Positions 1 to 5,521 of a DNA stretch of 5,521 nt are shown piece after piece. The notes under the pieces were generated by a model, which saw nothing but the letters and a program-made list of their open reading frames with translations, was not told the DNA's origin and did not search any database. The first letter of the stretch is position 1, and each line of letters opens with the position of its first letter. Source of the stretch: Gudongella sp964607545 (GTDB lineage: Bacteria; Bacillota; Clostridia; Tissierellales; Tissierellaceae); assembly GCA_964607545.1 (NCBI GenBank), contig CAZSLV010000110.1, positions 1 through 5,521 on the forward strand, written 5' to 3'. The translations under genes were made by a program, and so were the position numbers.

Positions 1-30
1 CATCCGAAGCGTTAGCGAAGGATTTTTCCT
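1..30. repeat. Fragment resembling a widely dispersed CATCC...AGCGAAGGAT repeat
   Basis: Positions 1-23 begin CATCC, continue through GAAGCGTTAGCGAAG and end GGAT. The outer ATCC (2-5) and GGAT (20-23) are complementary, and the inner CG/CG pair gives only a loose hairpin. This resembles, from memory, the short hairpin-like repeat family of the form CATCC-TGAGCG-AAGCGAAGGAT that is scattered between genes in many unrelated bacteria. AGGA-TTTT-TCCT (19-30) can form a second small hairpin. The copy touches the window edge, so its full length is unknown. It could instead be the tail of a terminator or of an upstream gene. Confidence 0.4.
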
Positions 31-58
31 CCTTACACCAACAAAGACTAAAATACTC

Positions 59-110
59 AACCCCCCCTTGTATATAATATAAATTCAATATAATATAAAA
101 GGTGTGGGTT
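59..110. repeat. Imperfect inverted repeat enclosing the first promoter
   Basis: The left arm AACCCCCCCTT (59-69) is imperfectly complementary to the right arm AAGGTGTGGGTT (99-110). AACCC pairs with GGGTT exactly, and the CTT/AAG end pairs again after mismatches in the C run. The enclosed 29 bases are almost pure A/T and hold both TATAAT boxes. It may be an operator-like palindrome or chance symmetry. The seven-C run at 61-67 is part of the left arm. Confidence 0.35.
68..99 (+). promoter_or_regulatory. Putative housekeeping promoter with duplicated -10 box
   Basis: Two perfect TATAAT hexamers lie at 73-78 and 89-94, inside an exact 12-base direct repeat (72-83 and 88-99, period 16). A -35-like TTGTAT (68-73) precedes the second box by 15 bases, shorter than the preferred 17. 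No good -35 is visible for the first box. Position and composition fit the promoter of the hydrolase/DUF975 unit starting at 144, but an AT-rich stretch produces such hexamers easily, so the exact start point is uncertain. Confidence 0.45.
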
Positions 111-143
111 TAAAAACAAAATAAGAGATAAGAGAGGTATCCT

Positions 144-1094
144 ATGTGTACTGGGATTAAGATAGATTTTAATGGTGGATGCGTTATTGGAAGGACTATG
201 GATTATGAAGTTCCTGTAGGGTATAATGTCCTTTACCTTCCTAGAAATTATAATTATTGCAATGATTTAATGGGTAGACCCCTATACTCAAAATACAAGA
301 CCTTGGGTGTGTGTTTTGAAAATTGGGACCCCCTTAAGGATGGGGTAAATGAGCATGGCTTATCTGGAATTACAAATACCTTTACAGGTTTTAACTTATA
401 CGATAATAAGGTAGTTGAAGGTAGAGTCAATATTTCAAGTTTAGACTACTTTAACTATGCCCTTTCAAATTATAAATCAGTAGAAGAGCTAGTGGATGAC
501 CTTCCTAATATCCACCTATCATCCAAGGATTATAAGGGGGACCATGTTATTACACCTGATTTCCACTTTATGTTTGCAGATAAGACTAAGAGGTGTGTGG
601 TAGTTGAACCTAAGAGTAAAGAATTAGTTTATTATGAGAACCCCTATGGTGTTATGACTAATTCACCAGGCTTTGATTCCCATATTAGAAGGCTTAATAA
701 GTTTATGGATTTAAATAATTTAGAAGACTACAATGCTTCTAAAGACTTACCCGGAGGATATGATCCTTTTTCTAGGTTTATAAAGGCTTTTTACTTAACA
801 AAAATGAGTGAGAAAGCCGAAGATTCCAATGAAGCCTTTGCTTACTTTTATAGTATTATGGGAGCTATGGTAATGCCAGAGGGCTTTGTAAAAAATAAAA
901 CATACAATGAAACCACCTACACAAGGTATATTTGTTCCTATGATACCTTAAATAAGTATTTAACAGTAAAGTCCCACCTTAATCCTAGCGTTTATAAAAT
1001 AGGATTTAATGATATAAAAGATGAAGATAAAAGGCAGGCTTTTTTCATAGACCAAGGTTTTATAACACAAGACTTAATAAAAGGGGGGATTTAA
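144..1094 (+). CDS. Choloylglycine hydrolase family (Ntn-type) amidase
   Basis: This 316-residue protein belongs to the family of bile salt hydrolases, penicillin V acylases and related linear-amide hydrolases, which cleave a C-N amide bond with an N-terminal cysteine freed by removal of Met1. The start is fixed by the MCTG opening, which puts the nucleophile at Cys2, and by AGAGAGGT (131-138) upstream. Family residues visible are Cys2, Arg17 and Asp20 (IGRTMDYE), the NEHGLSG segment (69-75) with Asn78 soon after, TNSPGFD (172-178, Asn173) and SRF (210-212, Arg211). The length matches the usual 310-340. There is no signal peptide, so it should act in the cytoplasm. It is followed one base later by a DUF975 gene. 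The substrate (conjugated bile salt, penicillin V, N-acyl amino acid or N-acyl homoserine lactone) cannot be decided from sequence, so no gene symbol is given. The family call is firm. Confidence 0.9.
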   Translation: MCTGIKIDFNGGCVIGRTMDYEVPVGYNVLYLPRNYNYCNDLMGRPLYSKYKTLGVCFENWDPLKDGVNEHGLSGITNTFTGFNLYDNKVVEGRVNISSLDYFNYALSNYKSVEELVDDLPNIHLSSKDYKGDHVITPDFHFMFADKTKRCVVVEPKSKELVYYENPYGVMTNSPGFDSHIRRLNKFMDLNNLEDYNASKDLPGGYDPFSRFIKAFYLTKMSEKAEDSNEAFAYFYSIMGAMVMPEGFVKNKTYNETTYTRYICSYDTLNKYLTVKSHLNPSVYKIGFNDIKDEDKRQAFFIDQGFITQDLIKGGI

Positions 1095-1095
1095 A

Positions 1096-1872
1096 GTGTG
1101 GACAAGAAGGGAACTAAAAGATTATGCAAAGGGTTTTTTAAAAAAGCACTACTGGAAGGCCTTTATAGTATGTTTAATAGCAAGCTTACTTAGCGGTGGT
1201 GGAAGTAGTAACAGTGGTAGTTCAAACACCAATTATAATGATGATACATACTACAACAATGAGTATACTATAGTTGAAGAATATAATGACAATGTAACAC
1301 TTGAATTTGACAGTCCAATATTTAATTTTTTCACAAGAAATTTCAAGTCTCCCCTATTTATGATTGGGGGTGGTTTTGTAACCTTAATGTTTTTTGTCTT
1401 TATAATATTAATGATAACCGTCGGCTTTGCAATTGAAGTAGGTAAGACTAGATTTTTCTTAGATGGTTTTAAGGATGATGCTAGTATTTCAAAATTGTTT
1501 TCTCCATTTAACTCAGAAGAATACTTAAAGATTGTAAAAACTCAATTTTTAAGAGGTCTGTACAATTTTTTGTGGTTTCTCTTACTAATAATACCAGGTG
1601 TTATAAAGTACTATGAGTATAGGTTAGTACCCTATATCTTAGCAGAAAAGCCTGACCTATCTTCAAATGAAATAATTTTAAAAAGTAGAGAATTGACAAG
1701 CGGCCACAAGATGGAAATGTTTGTTTTAGACCTTTCATTTATTGGTTGGTACTTGTTAGGGGGACTATTTTTTGGCATAGGAGTCTTCTTTGTAGACCCC
1801 TATGCAGAAGCCACCTATGCTAGGCTATACAATGTTTTAGCAGGGAATTTAAATATGGATTTTGAGGTCTAA
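1096..1872 (+). CDS. DUF975 family integral membrane protein
   Basis: This 258-residue protein begins at GTG, one base after the hydrolase stop. AAGGGGGG (1081-1088), inside the end of the hydrolase gene, serves as ribosome binding site, so translation is probably coupled. DUF975 hallmarks are the N-terminal RRELKDYAKGFL, IPGVIKYYEYRLVPYILAE (166-184), SRELTSGHKMEMFVLDLSFI (197-216, then GW) and the terminal DPYAEATYARLY. Membrane segments are predicted near 20-33, 86-113, 155-170 and 213-233. Between the first two lies a Gly/Ser/Asn/Tyr-rich, acidic, low-complexity loop (33-67) that looks disordered. The function of DUF975 proteins is not established. Pairing with an amidase suggests a shared role but does not define it. 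TAA ends the gene at the family's natural C-terminus. Confidence 0.85.
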   Translation: MWTRRELKDYAKGFLKKHYWKAFIVCLIASLLSGGGSSNSGSSNTNYNDDTYYNNEYTIVEEYNDNVTLEFDSPIFNFFTRNFKSPLFMIGGGFVTLMFFVFIILMITVGFAIEVGKTRFFLDGFKDDASISKLFSPFNSEEYLKIVKTQFLRGLYNFLWFLLLIIPGVIKYYEYRLVPYILAEKPDLSSNEIILKSRELTSGHKMEMFVLDLSFIGWYLLGGLFFGIGVFFVDPYAEATYARLYNVLAGNLNMDFEV

Positions 1873-2056
1873 ATTAGATGGGTATTTTTAGCCATTTGCA
1901 AAGACCTGTATTTTATGATAAGATTAGTTGAAGATAATTTTGGTAAAGATACTTACAAATTAATAAATTACAATGCTTAATTCTATTTTAAGAAGCGTGG
2001 GGAGATGTATAAACAAACCTCGTAGGCCTAAAGGGAAGTACAACATTGAATTATAT
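1873..2056 (+). other. Intergenic region with no convincing gene; possible leader of the importer operon
   Basis: No long ORF, tRNA or recognised riboswitch is visible here. The DUF975 frame stays open for 35 codons after its stop, to TAA at 1978-1980, and contains an ATG at 1915 without a Shine-Dalgarno sequence. This looks like chance or decay. The stretch 1985-2056 is richer in G and C than its flanks, with GTGGGG, CCTCGT, the 8-base palindrome TAGGCCTA (2023-2030) and GGGAAG, and it leads directly into the terminator. It could be the 3' untranslated region of the upstream unit or the structured 5' leader of the downstream operon. No convincing -35/-10 pair was found. Confidence 0.4.
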
Positions 2057-2083
2057 AGACTATGGTTCTTCCATAGTCTTTTT
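2057..2083 (+). terminator. Intrinsic terminator (or attenuator) upstream of the importer operon
   Basis: A perfect 9-bp stem, AGACTATGG (2057-2065) with CCATAGTCT (2071-2079), closes a TTCTT loop and runs into five T residues (2079-2083). On the other strand no T tract follows, so it works for + strand transcripts. It most simply ends the hydrolase/DUF975 transcript, 185 bases after that stop codon. It lies only 78 bases before the lipoprotein ATG, so it could instead attenuate a longer leader. Confidence 0.85.
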
Positions 2084-2161
2084 GTATGCACTTTTAGAGA
2101 TTTAACTTGTAAGTAAAAGAATTCCCTTTTGAATGGGAAAAAATAAAAGGACGGTGTTTTT

Positions 2162-3160
2162 ATGAAAAGAATTATTGGTATTATTTTAGCAGTATCTCTA
2201 TTAGCCCTTACATTAGTGGGTTGTGCAGGAGATGATTCAGCAGATGGAGGACATATAGTATTTGCAGATGCAGGTTGGGATAGTATAAAGCTTCACAACG
2301 CACTAGCAGGTATGATTGCAGGAGAGTTATATGGTTATACATGGGAAGAAGTTCCTGGATCTTCACCAGTAACACACGAAGGTGTATTAAGTGGAGAAAT
2401 TGATGTCCATATGGAAGAGTGGACTATGAACATTCCAACATATGAGGATGATGTAGCACAAGGAAGAATGCAACAACTAAGTGTAAACTTTGATGATAAT
2501 AGACAAGGTTTTTATGTACCAAGGTATGTAATAGAAGGAGATAGCGAAAAGGGAATAGAACCTATGGCTCCTGACTTAAAGACAGTTGAAGATTTAAAAA
2601 AATACCCAGATGTATTTCCAGATGAGGAAAATCCAAGTAAGGGAAGAGTTTATGGAGCAATTCCTGGTTGGGATGCAGATGATTTAATGTTTGCAAAATA
2701 TGAATATTATGGTTTAGATGAAGACTTTATTTACTTTAGACCTGGATCAGATCCAGCTTTATCAGCTGCACTTTCAAATGCATATGAAAGAGGAGAAGCA
2801 GTAGTAGGATATTACTGGGAACCAACCTGGTTAATGGGTAAGTATGACTTTGTGTTTTTAGAAGAGCCAGAAGCTGATTTAGATACTTTTAAGGATGGAG
2901 CTTCAGCTATACCAGCTACTGATACTACAGTAATAATGAGCAATGAGTATTATGAAGATGAAGCAAACAAAGAGTTAATAGAATTTTTATCTAACTACAA
3001 AACATCTAGTGCTTTAATTTCAGAAGCCCTTGCCCATATACAAGAGACTGGTGATGATTATAAGGAAACAGCAGAATGGTTTTTAAGAGAAAATGATGAC
3101 TTATTAGATGAGTGGTTAAATGAAGAAGATGCACAAGCGATGAGAGAGTATTTAAACTAG
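2162..3160 (+). CDS. opuAC: Betaine-type compatible-solute ABC transporter, substrate-binding lipoprotein (OpuAC/ProX-like)
   Basis: This 332-residue lipoprotein should capture a quaternary-ammonium osmolyte, such as glycine betaine, at the cell surface and deliver it to the permease encoded next. A signal peptide (residues 1-20) ends in the lipobox LVGC, with Cys21 as the lipidation site. The mature part shows the OpuAC fold signatures AGWDSIKLHN (37-46), HEGVLSGEID (72-81), QGFYVPRYV (115-123), GAIPGWDAD (165-173) and YYWEPTWLMGKYD (217-229). Aromatic residues available for a ligand cage include Trp39, Trp87, Trp170, Trp219 and Trp223. The Trp that precedes EGV in Bacillus OpuAC appears to be His72 here, so ligand identity is uncertain. 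The protein is strongly acidic, especially the C-terminal 40 residues. The start is supported by AAAGGACGGTG (2146-2156), an imperfect Shine-Dalgarno sequence. The transporter role is firm; the exact substrate is not. Confidence 0.88.
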   Translation: MKRIIGIILAVSLLALTLVGCAGDDSADGGHIVFADAGWDSIKLHNALAGMIAGELYGYTWEEVPGSSPVTHEGVLSGEIDVHMEEWTMNIPTYEDDVAQGRMQQLSVNFDDNRQGFYVPRYVIEGDSEKGIEPMAPDLKTVEDLKKYPDVFPDEENPSKGRVYGAIPGWDADDLMFAKYEYYGLDEDFIYFRPGSDPALSAALSNAYERGEAVVGYYWEPTWLMGKYDFVFLEEPEADLDTFKDGASAIPATDTTVIMSNEYYEDEANKELIEFLSNYKTSSALISEALAHIQETGDDYKETAEWFLRENDDLLDEWLNEEDAQAMREYLN

Positions 3161-3170
3161 GAGGGATTTT

Positions 3171-4046
3171 ATGAATGCAGATTGGTTATTTGAATTCCCT
3201 TTTGTTTATGATATTGACACCAAGGCAATTGATGATTCTGTAAGAGCATTTTCTATTGAATATGATACTTTTTTTGGAGGTATTAGGTCATTTTTAAGTG
3301 GCTTTGTAAGTGGAGTTCACTCCGTATTAGAATTTATACCTTGGTTTGTCCTAATACTCTTTGTAATATTTGCAGTATGGAAAATAAGCGGGAAGGTATT
3401 AAAGGGAGTTTTATTTGGAGGACTATTGTTCTCTATAGGTGTAGTAGGCCTTTGGGGACATATGTATGAGACCCTGTCTATAGTAATAGTATCGGTCCTT
3501 ATATCATTGACCCTTGGATTTCCAATAGGTATTTTAATATCCTCAAATGAAAGGGCTAATAGTATTCTTAGGCCTGTACTAGATACTATGCAAACTATGC
3601 CAGTATTTGTTTACTTGATACCTGCTTTATTATTCTTTGGACTAGGCAAGGCACCAGCTGTAATTGCTACAACTATATATGCCATAGTTCCAATTATAAG
3701 GCTTACAAGTCATGGTATAAGACAAATTGACCCTGAGGTAGTAGAGGCATCCCTATCTTTTGGATCAACCTGGTTACAATCTTTAGTCAAGGTAAAGATA
3801 CCCCAAGCCTTGCCAACCATAATGACTGGTGTTAACCAAACAATAATGATGGCCATGGCTATGGTAGTAACAACATCAATGATTGGTGCAACAGGTCTTG
3901 GTATGGAAGTGTTAATTAGTGTTAATAGGATAGAGATAGGTAGGGGACTTATATCAGGTACTGCAGTTGTTATACTAGCAGTAATAATAGATAGAATTAC
4001 CCAGGGCCTTGGGGGTAAAGTAGAGGTGAATCCAGATGGAGACTAA
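3171..4046 (+). CDS. opuAB: Betaine-type ABC transporter permease (OpuAB/ProW-like)
   Basis: This 291-residue inner-membrane permease forms the channel for the solute delivered by the upstream lipoprotein. The first 45 residues are amphipathic, as is usual for OpuAB/ProW proteins. Hydrophobic segments follow near 52-70, 77-95, 102-123, 144-158, 162-178, 223-243 and 258-275. The family stretch LDTMQTMPVFVYLIPALLFF (137-156) and the cytoplasmic EAA coupling loop EASLSFGSTWLQSLVKVKIP (192-211), which docks on the ATPase, are both clear. The length equals the usual 280-295. The start codon sits five bases after AGGAGGG (3159-3165), which overlaps the lipoprotein's TAG stop. The last 11 bases overlap the ATPase gene, so the three genes form one operon with translational coupling. 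Nothing is missing or broken. Confidence 0.92.
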   Translation: MNADWLFEFPFVYDIDTKAIDDSVRAFSIEYDTFFGGIRSFLSGFVSGVHSVLEFIPWFVLILFVIFAVWKISGKVLKGVLFGGLLFSIGVVGLWGHMYETLSIVIVSVLISLTLGFPIGILISSNERANSILRPVLDTMQTMPVFVYLIPALLFFGLGKAPAVIATTIYAIVPIIRLTSHGIRQIDPEVVEASLSFGSTWLQSLVKVKIPQALPTIMTGVNQTIMMAMAMVVTTSMIGATGLGMEVLISVNRIEIGRGLISGTAVVILAVIIDRITQGLGGKVEVNPDGD

Positions 4047-5256
4047 AATAGAAAATAGTATTATTGAAGATAATGGACAAGAAAAAGAAACCTTATTAAA
4101 GGTTAATAACTTATCCAAACTTTATGGAGCAGATAAAAAAGATGCTATAAAGTTAAGGAAAAAAGGTTTAAGCAAAGATGAAGTTTACGATAAGACAAAG
4201 GTTACTATAGCCCTTTGGGATGTAAACTTAGAAGTTAAAAACAAAGAAATATTTGTAATAATAGGCCTATCAGGTTCAGGAAAATCTACTTTAGTAAGAT
4301 GTTTTAACATGCTAAATGAGCCTACAAGTGGCAATATATATTACGATGGAAAAGATATAAGTAAATACAATAAAAAAGAATTAAACGAGTACAGGAGAGA
4401 AAAAGTTTCAATGGTATTTCAAGGTTTCGGCCTTATGAGCCATAGGAATGTTCTTGGGAATGTGGAGTATGGATTAGAAGTAAAAGGAGTTCCTAAAGAA
4501 GAAAGGCACAAGAAGTCTAAAGAAATAATTTCCATGGTAGGACTTGAAGGTTTAGAAGATGAGCCTATTACAAGTCTATCAGGTGGTATGAAACAAAGGG
4601 TAGGTATAGCTAGAGCCCTTGCTAATGACCCTGAAGTCCTCCTTATGGATGAGCCTTTTTCTGCCCTGGATCCTTTAGTAAAAAAAGACATGCAATTTGA
4701 GCTTTTGACTATACAAAGAAAACTTGATAAGACAATAATATTTATAACTCATGATATAAATGAAGCATTTAAACTGGGTGATAGGGTAGCCATAATGAAG
4801 GATGGAGAGGTAATACAAATTGACACACCAGAAAGAATGACTTCCCACCCTGCTACTGACTATGTAAGACAATTTATAGACAGTGCAGATAAAACCCAAG
4901 TAATATCTGTAAAAAATGTTATGATAACACCTAATAGTATGGTAAGACTTAGGGATAATCCTAAGCTTGCTATAAAGGCTATGAGGGATAATGATGTATC
5001 AAGTGCCTATGTAATATCAGAAAAGACAAAGTTCCAAGGAGTTATAACCCTTGATGATGCTCTAAGGGCTCAAAGGGAGGGCCTAGACTTATCGGATATT
5101 CTAATTAGAGACATAATGACTACTAGTCCAGATGCTATCTTAAGCGATATAATAGCAGATGCAACTGAATCAAGGTTTCCCCTAGCTGTTGTCGATGCTG
5201 ACAATAACTTAAAGGGTATTGTTTCAAAGGTCCACGTCTTATCCTCAATGCAATAA
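4036..5256 (+). CDS. opuAA: Betaine-type ABC transporter ATPase with tandem CBS domains (OpuAA/ProV-like)
   Basis: This 406-residue cytoplasmic ATPase powers the importer; the length is close to Bacillus OpuAA. After a charged N-terminal extension (1-60) come Walker A GLSGSGKST (77-85), the Q-loop Gln129 in VFQGFGLM, the ABC signature LSGGMKQR (181-188), Walker B VLLMDEP (201-207), the D-loop SALD (209-212) and the switch His239 (ITHD). Two CBS domains follow, roughly 290-347 and 355-406. In characterised relatives the CBS pair gates transport by ionic strength or by binding cyclic di-AMP, and the same is inferred here. The second CBS domain is short and ends the protein. AGAGGTGA (4022-4029) lies six bases before the ATG, inside the permease gene, with an 11-base gene overlap. 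No terminator is visible after the stop. Confidence 0.93.
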   Translation: METKIENSIIEDNGQEKETLLKVNNLSKLYGADKKDAIKLRKKGLSKDEVYDKTKVTIALWDVNLEVKNKEIFVIIGLSGSGKSTLVRCFNMLNEPTSGNIYYDGKDISKYNKKELNEYRREKVSMVFQGFGLMSHRNVLGNVEYGLEVKGVPKEERHKKSKEIISMVGLEGLEDEPITSLSGGMKQRVGIARALANDPEVLLMDEPFSALDPLVKKDMQFELLTIQRKLDKTIIFITHDINEAFKLGDRVAIMKDGEVIQIDTPERMTSHPATDYVRQFIDSADKTQVISVKNVMITPNSMVRLRDNPKLAIKAMRDNDVSSAYVISEKTKFQGVITLDDALRAQREGLDLSDILIRDIMTTSPDAILSDIIADATESRFPLAVVDADNNLKGIVSKVHVLSSMQ

Positions 5257-5268
5257 ATTATTATGAGG

Positions 5269-5297
5269 TTGACTTTAATAAATCTAGGATATACAAT
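5269..5297 (+). promoter_or_regulatory. Housekeeping (sigma-A type) promoter for the TPP riboswitch transcript
   Basis: TTGACT (5269-5274) and TACAAT (5292-5297) each match the consensus at five of six positions and are separated by exactly 17 bases. Transcription should start near 5303-5305, just upstream of the riboswitch aptamer. The -35 box begins only 13 bases after the ATPase stop codon. Confidence 0.8.
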
Positions 5298-5310
5298 GTA
5301 AGTGAATTAC

Positions 5311-5406
5311 AAAATAAAAAGTTGGGAGCTGGATTTAATCTAGCTGAGAGTAAGCTATAAATGCTTAGACCTGTAACCTGATCTGGATAATGCCAGCGGA
5401 GGGAAA
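5311..5406 (+). promoter_or_regulatory. TPP (thiamine pyrophosphate) riboswitch aptamer, THI element
   Basis: The conserved core is present: GGGAGC (5324-5329), CTGAGAG (5344-5350), GACC (5368-5371), ACCTGAT (5376-5382), CTGGATAATGCCAG (5383-5396) and GCGGAGGGAA (5396-5405). P3 is GCTGGAT/ATCTAGC (5328-5334 with 5338-5344) closed by TTA. The optional P3a is TAAGC/GCTTA (5351-5355 with 5363-5367). P5 is CTGG/CCAG. P2 is short and partly G-U paired, and P1 is AT-rich and imperfect, so the outer boundaries are approximate. Bound TPP should favour the downstream terminator and switch off the thiamine-related gene at 5492. Confidence 0.95.
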
Positions 5407-5430
5407 TATTGATTTGATTATGATATTTTT

Positions 5431-5465
5431 GCACCCTTTGTCTAACAGGACAGGGGGTGTTTTTT
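5431..5465 (+). terminator. Intrinsic terminator of the TPP riboswitch expression platform
   Basis: GCACCCTTTGTCT (5431-5443) pairs with GGACAGGGGGTGT (5448-5460), using a few G-U pairs, around an AACA loop, and is followed by a T run (5460-5465). Its 5' arm can instead pair with the 3' end of the aptamer, which makes it a ligand-controlled terminator. Confidence 0.9.
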
Positions 5466-5491
5466 GTTTAAAAAAATAGGAGGTATTTTCA

Positions 5492-5521
5492 ATGAAAAAT
5501 GTAAATTTAAGTTTGCAAGTT
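5492..5521 (+). CDS. Start of a TPP-regulated gene, possibly a thiamine-binding (YkoF/MTH1187-like) protein; cut by window end
   Basis: Only ten codons are visible, MKNVNLSLQV. The start is well supported by AGGAGGT (5478-5484), seven bases before the ATG. Control by the TPP riboswitch shows that the product belongs to thiamine synthesis, salvage or uptake. The alternating hydrophobic pattern V-x-L-S-L-Q-V fits the first strand of the small thiamine-binding family (PF01910, YkoF/MTH1187-like), which is often encoded with a thiamine-precursor ABC transporter. Ten residues cannot prove this. The existence of the gene is much surer than its identity. Confidence 0.6.
   Translation, partial: MKNVNLSLQV

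Noticed and set aside
1..57. Minus-strand gene starting at the left edge (ATG at 3-1) or at TTG near 57
   Set aside because: AAGGAGG on the minus strand (28-34) is too far from the ATG, and the frame reads like translated repeat rather than a protein.
1915..1980. 21-residue ORF (MIRLVEDNFGKDTYKLINYNA)
   Set aside because: No Shine-Dalgarno sequence or promoter. It is simply the in-frame continuation after the DUF975 stop, and a stretch this short is expected by chance.
1985..2083. ydaO-type c-di-AMP riboswitch upstream of the osmolyte importer
   Set aside because: Expected because such switches precede some osmolyte transporters, but the conserved ydaO blocks are not seen here.
2082..2110. 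Possible -35 TTGTAT upstream of the lipoprotein gene
   Set aside because: No acceptable -10 hexamer lies 16-18 bases downstream, so the operon promoter remains unlocated.
2121..2139. Small hairpin TTCCC...GGGAA just before the lipoprotein ribosome binding site
   Set aside because: Only five pairs with an eight-base A/T loop, too weak to claim as an operator or riboswitch.
4419..4691. 90-codon minus-strand open frame
   Set aside because: It lies wholly inside the ATPase gene opposite its conserved Q-loop, signature and Walker B regions, and shows no recognisable protein features of its own.
4675..4899. 74-codon minus-strand open frame
   Set aside because: It is antisense to the conserved ATPase and the start of its CBS region, with no ribosome binding site seen and no domain.

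Overview
The window is AT-rich, with strong AGGAGG-type ribosome binding sites, intrinsic terminators and frequent AGA/AGG and ATA codons. This suggests a low-GC Gram-positive anaerobe of the Clostridia/Tissierellia kind. That assignment is an inference from style and gene content, not from a marker gene. All supported genes lie on the + strand.

Layout. Positions 1-143 hold a short copy resembling a widely dispersed hairpin-like repeat and an AT-rich promoter region with two TATAAT boxes inside an imperfect palindrome. Positions 144-1872 hold a tightly spaced two-gene unit: a cytoplasmic choloylglycine-hydrolase-family Ntn amidase, then a DUF975 membrane protein. Positions 1873-2161 hold no convincing gene but do hold a strong intrinsic terminator (2057-2083). 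Positions 2162-5256 hold a complete compatible-solute ABC importer in the order lipoprotein, permease, ATPase with tandem CBS domains (OpuA/ProU family). Positions 5257-5491 hold a consensus housekeeping promoter, a TPP riboswitch and its terminator. The window ends ten codons into the riboswitch-controlled gene, whose first residues fit the start of a thiamine-binding (YkoF/MTH1187-like) protein.

How the parts work together. The lipoprotein should capture a betaine-like osmolyte outside the membrane. The permease moves it inward, and the ATPase powers transport and probably gates it through its CBS domains (ionic strength and/or c-di-AMP in known relatives). The downstream gene is switched off by thiamine pyrophosphate through transcription termination. 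A competing antiterminator can be drawn directly from the sequence. No terminator is visible between the ATPase gene and the riboswitch, so importer transcripts may end at the thiamine-controlled terminator.

I found no wholly new system. The most useful observations are the complete riboswitch switching mechanism, the probable importer-to-riboswitch read-through, the altered ligand pocket of the binding protein, and the odd promoter architecture before the hydrolase.
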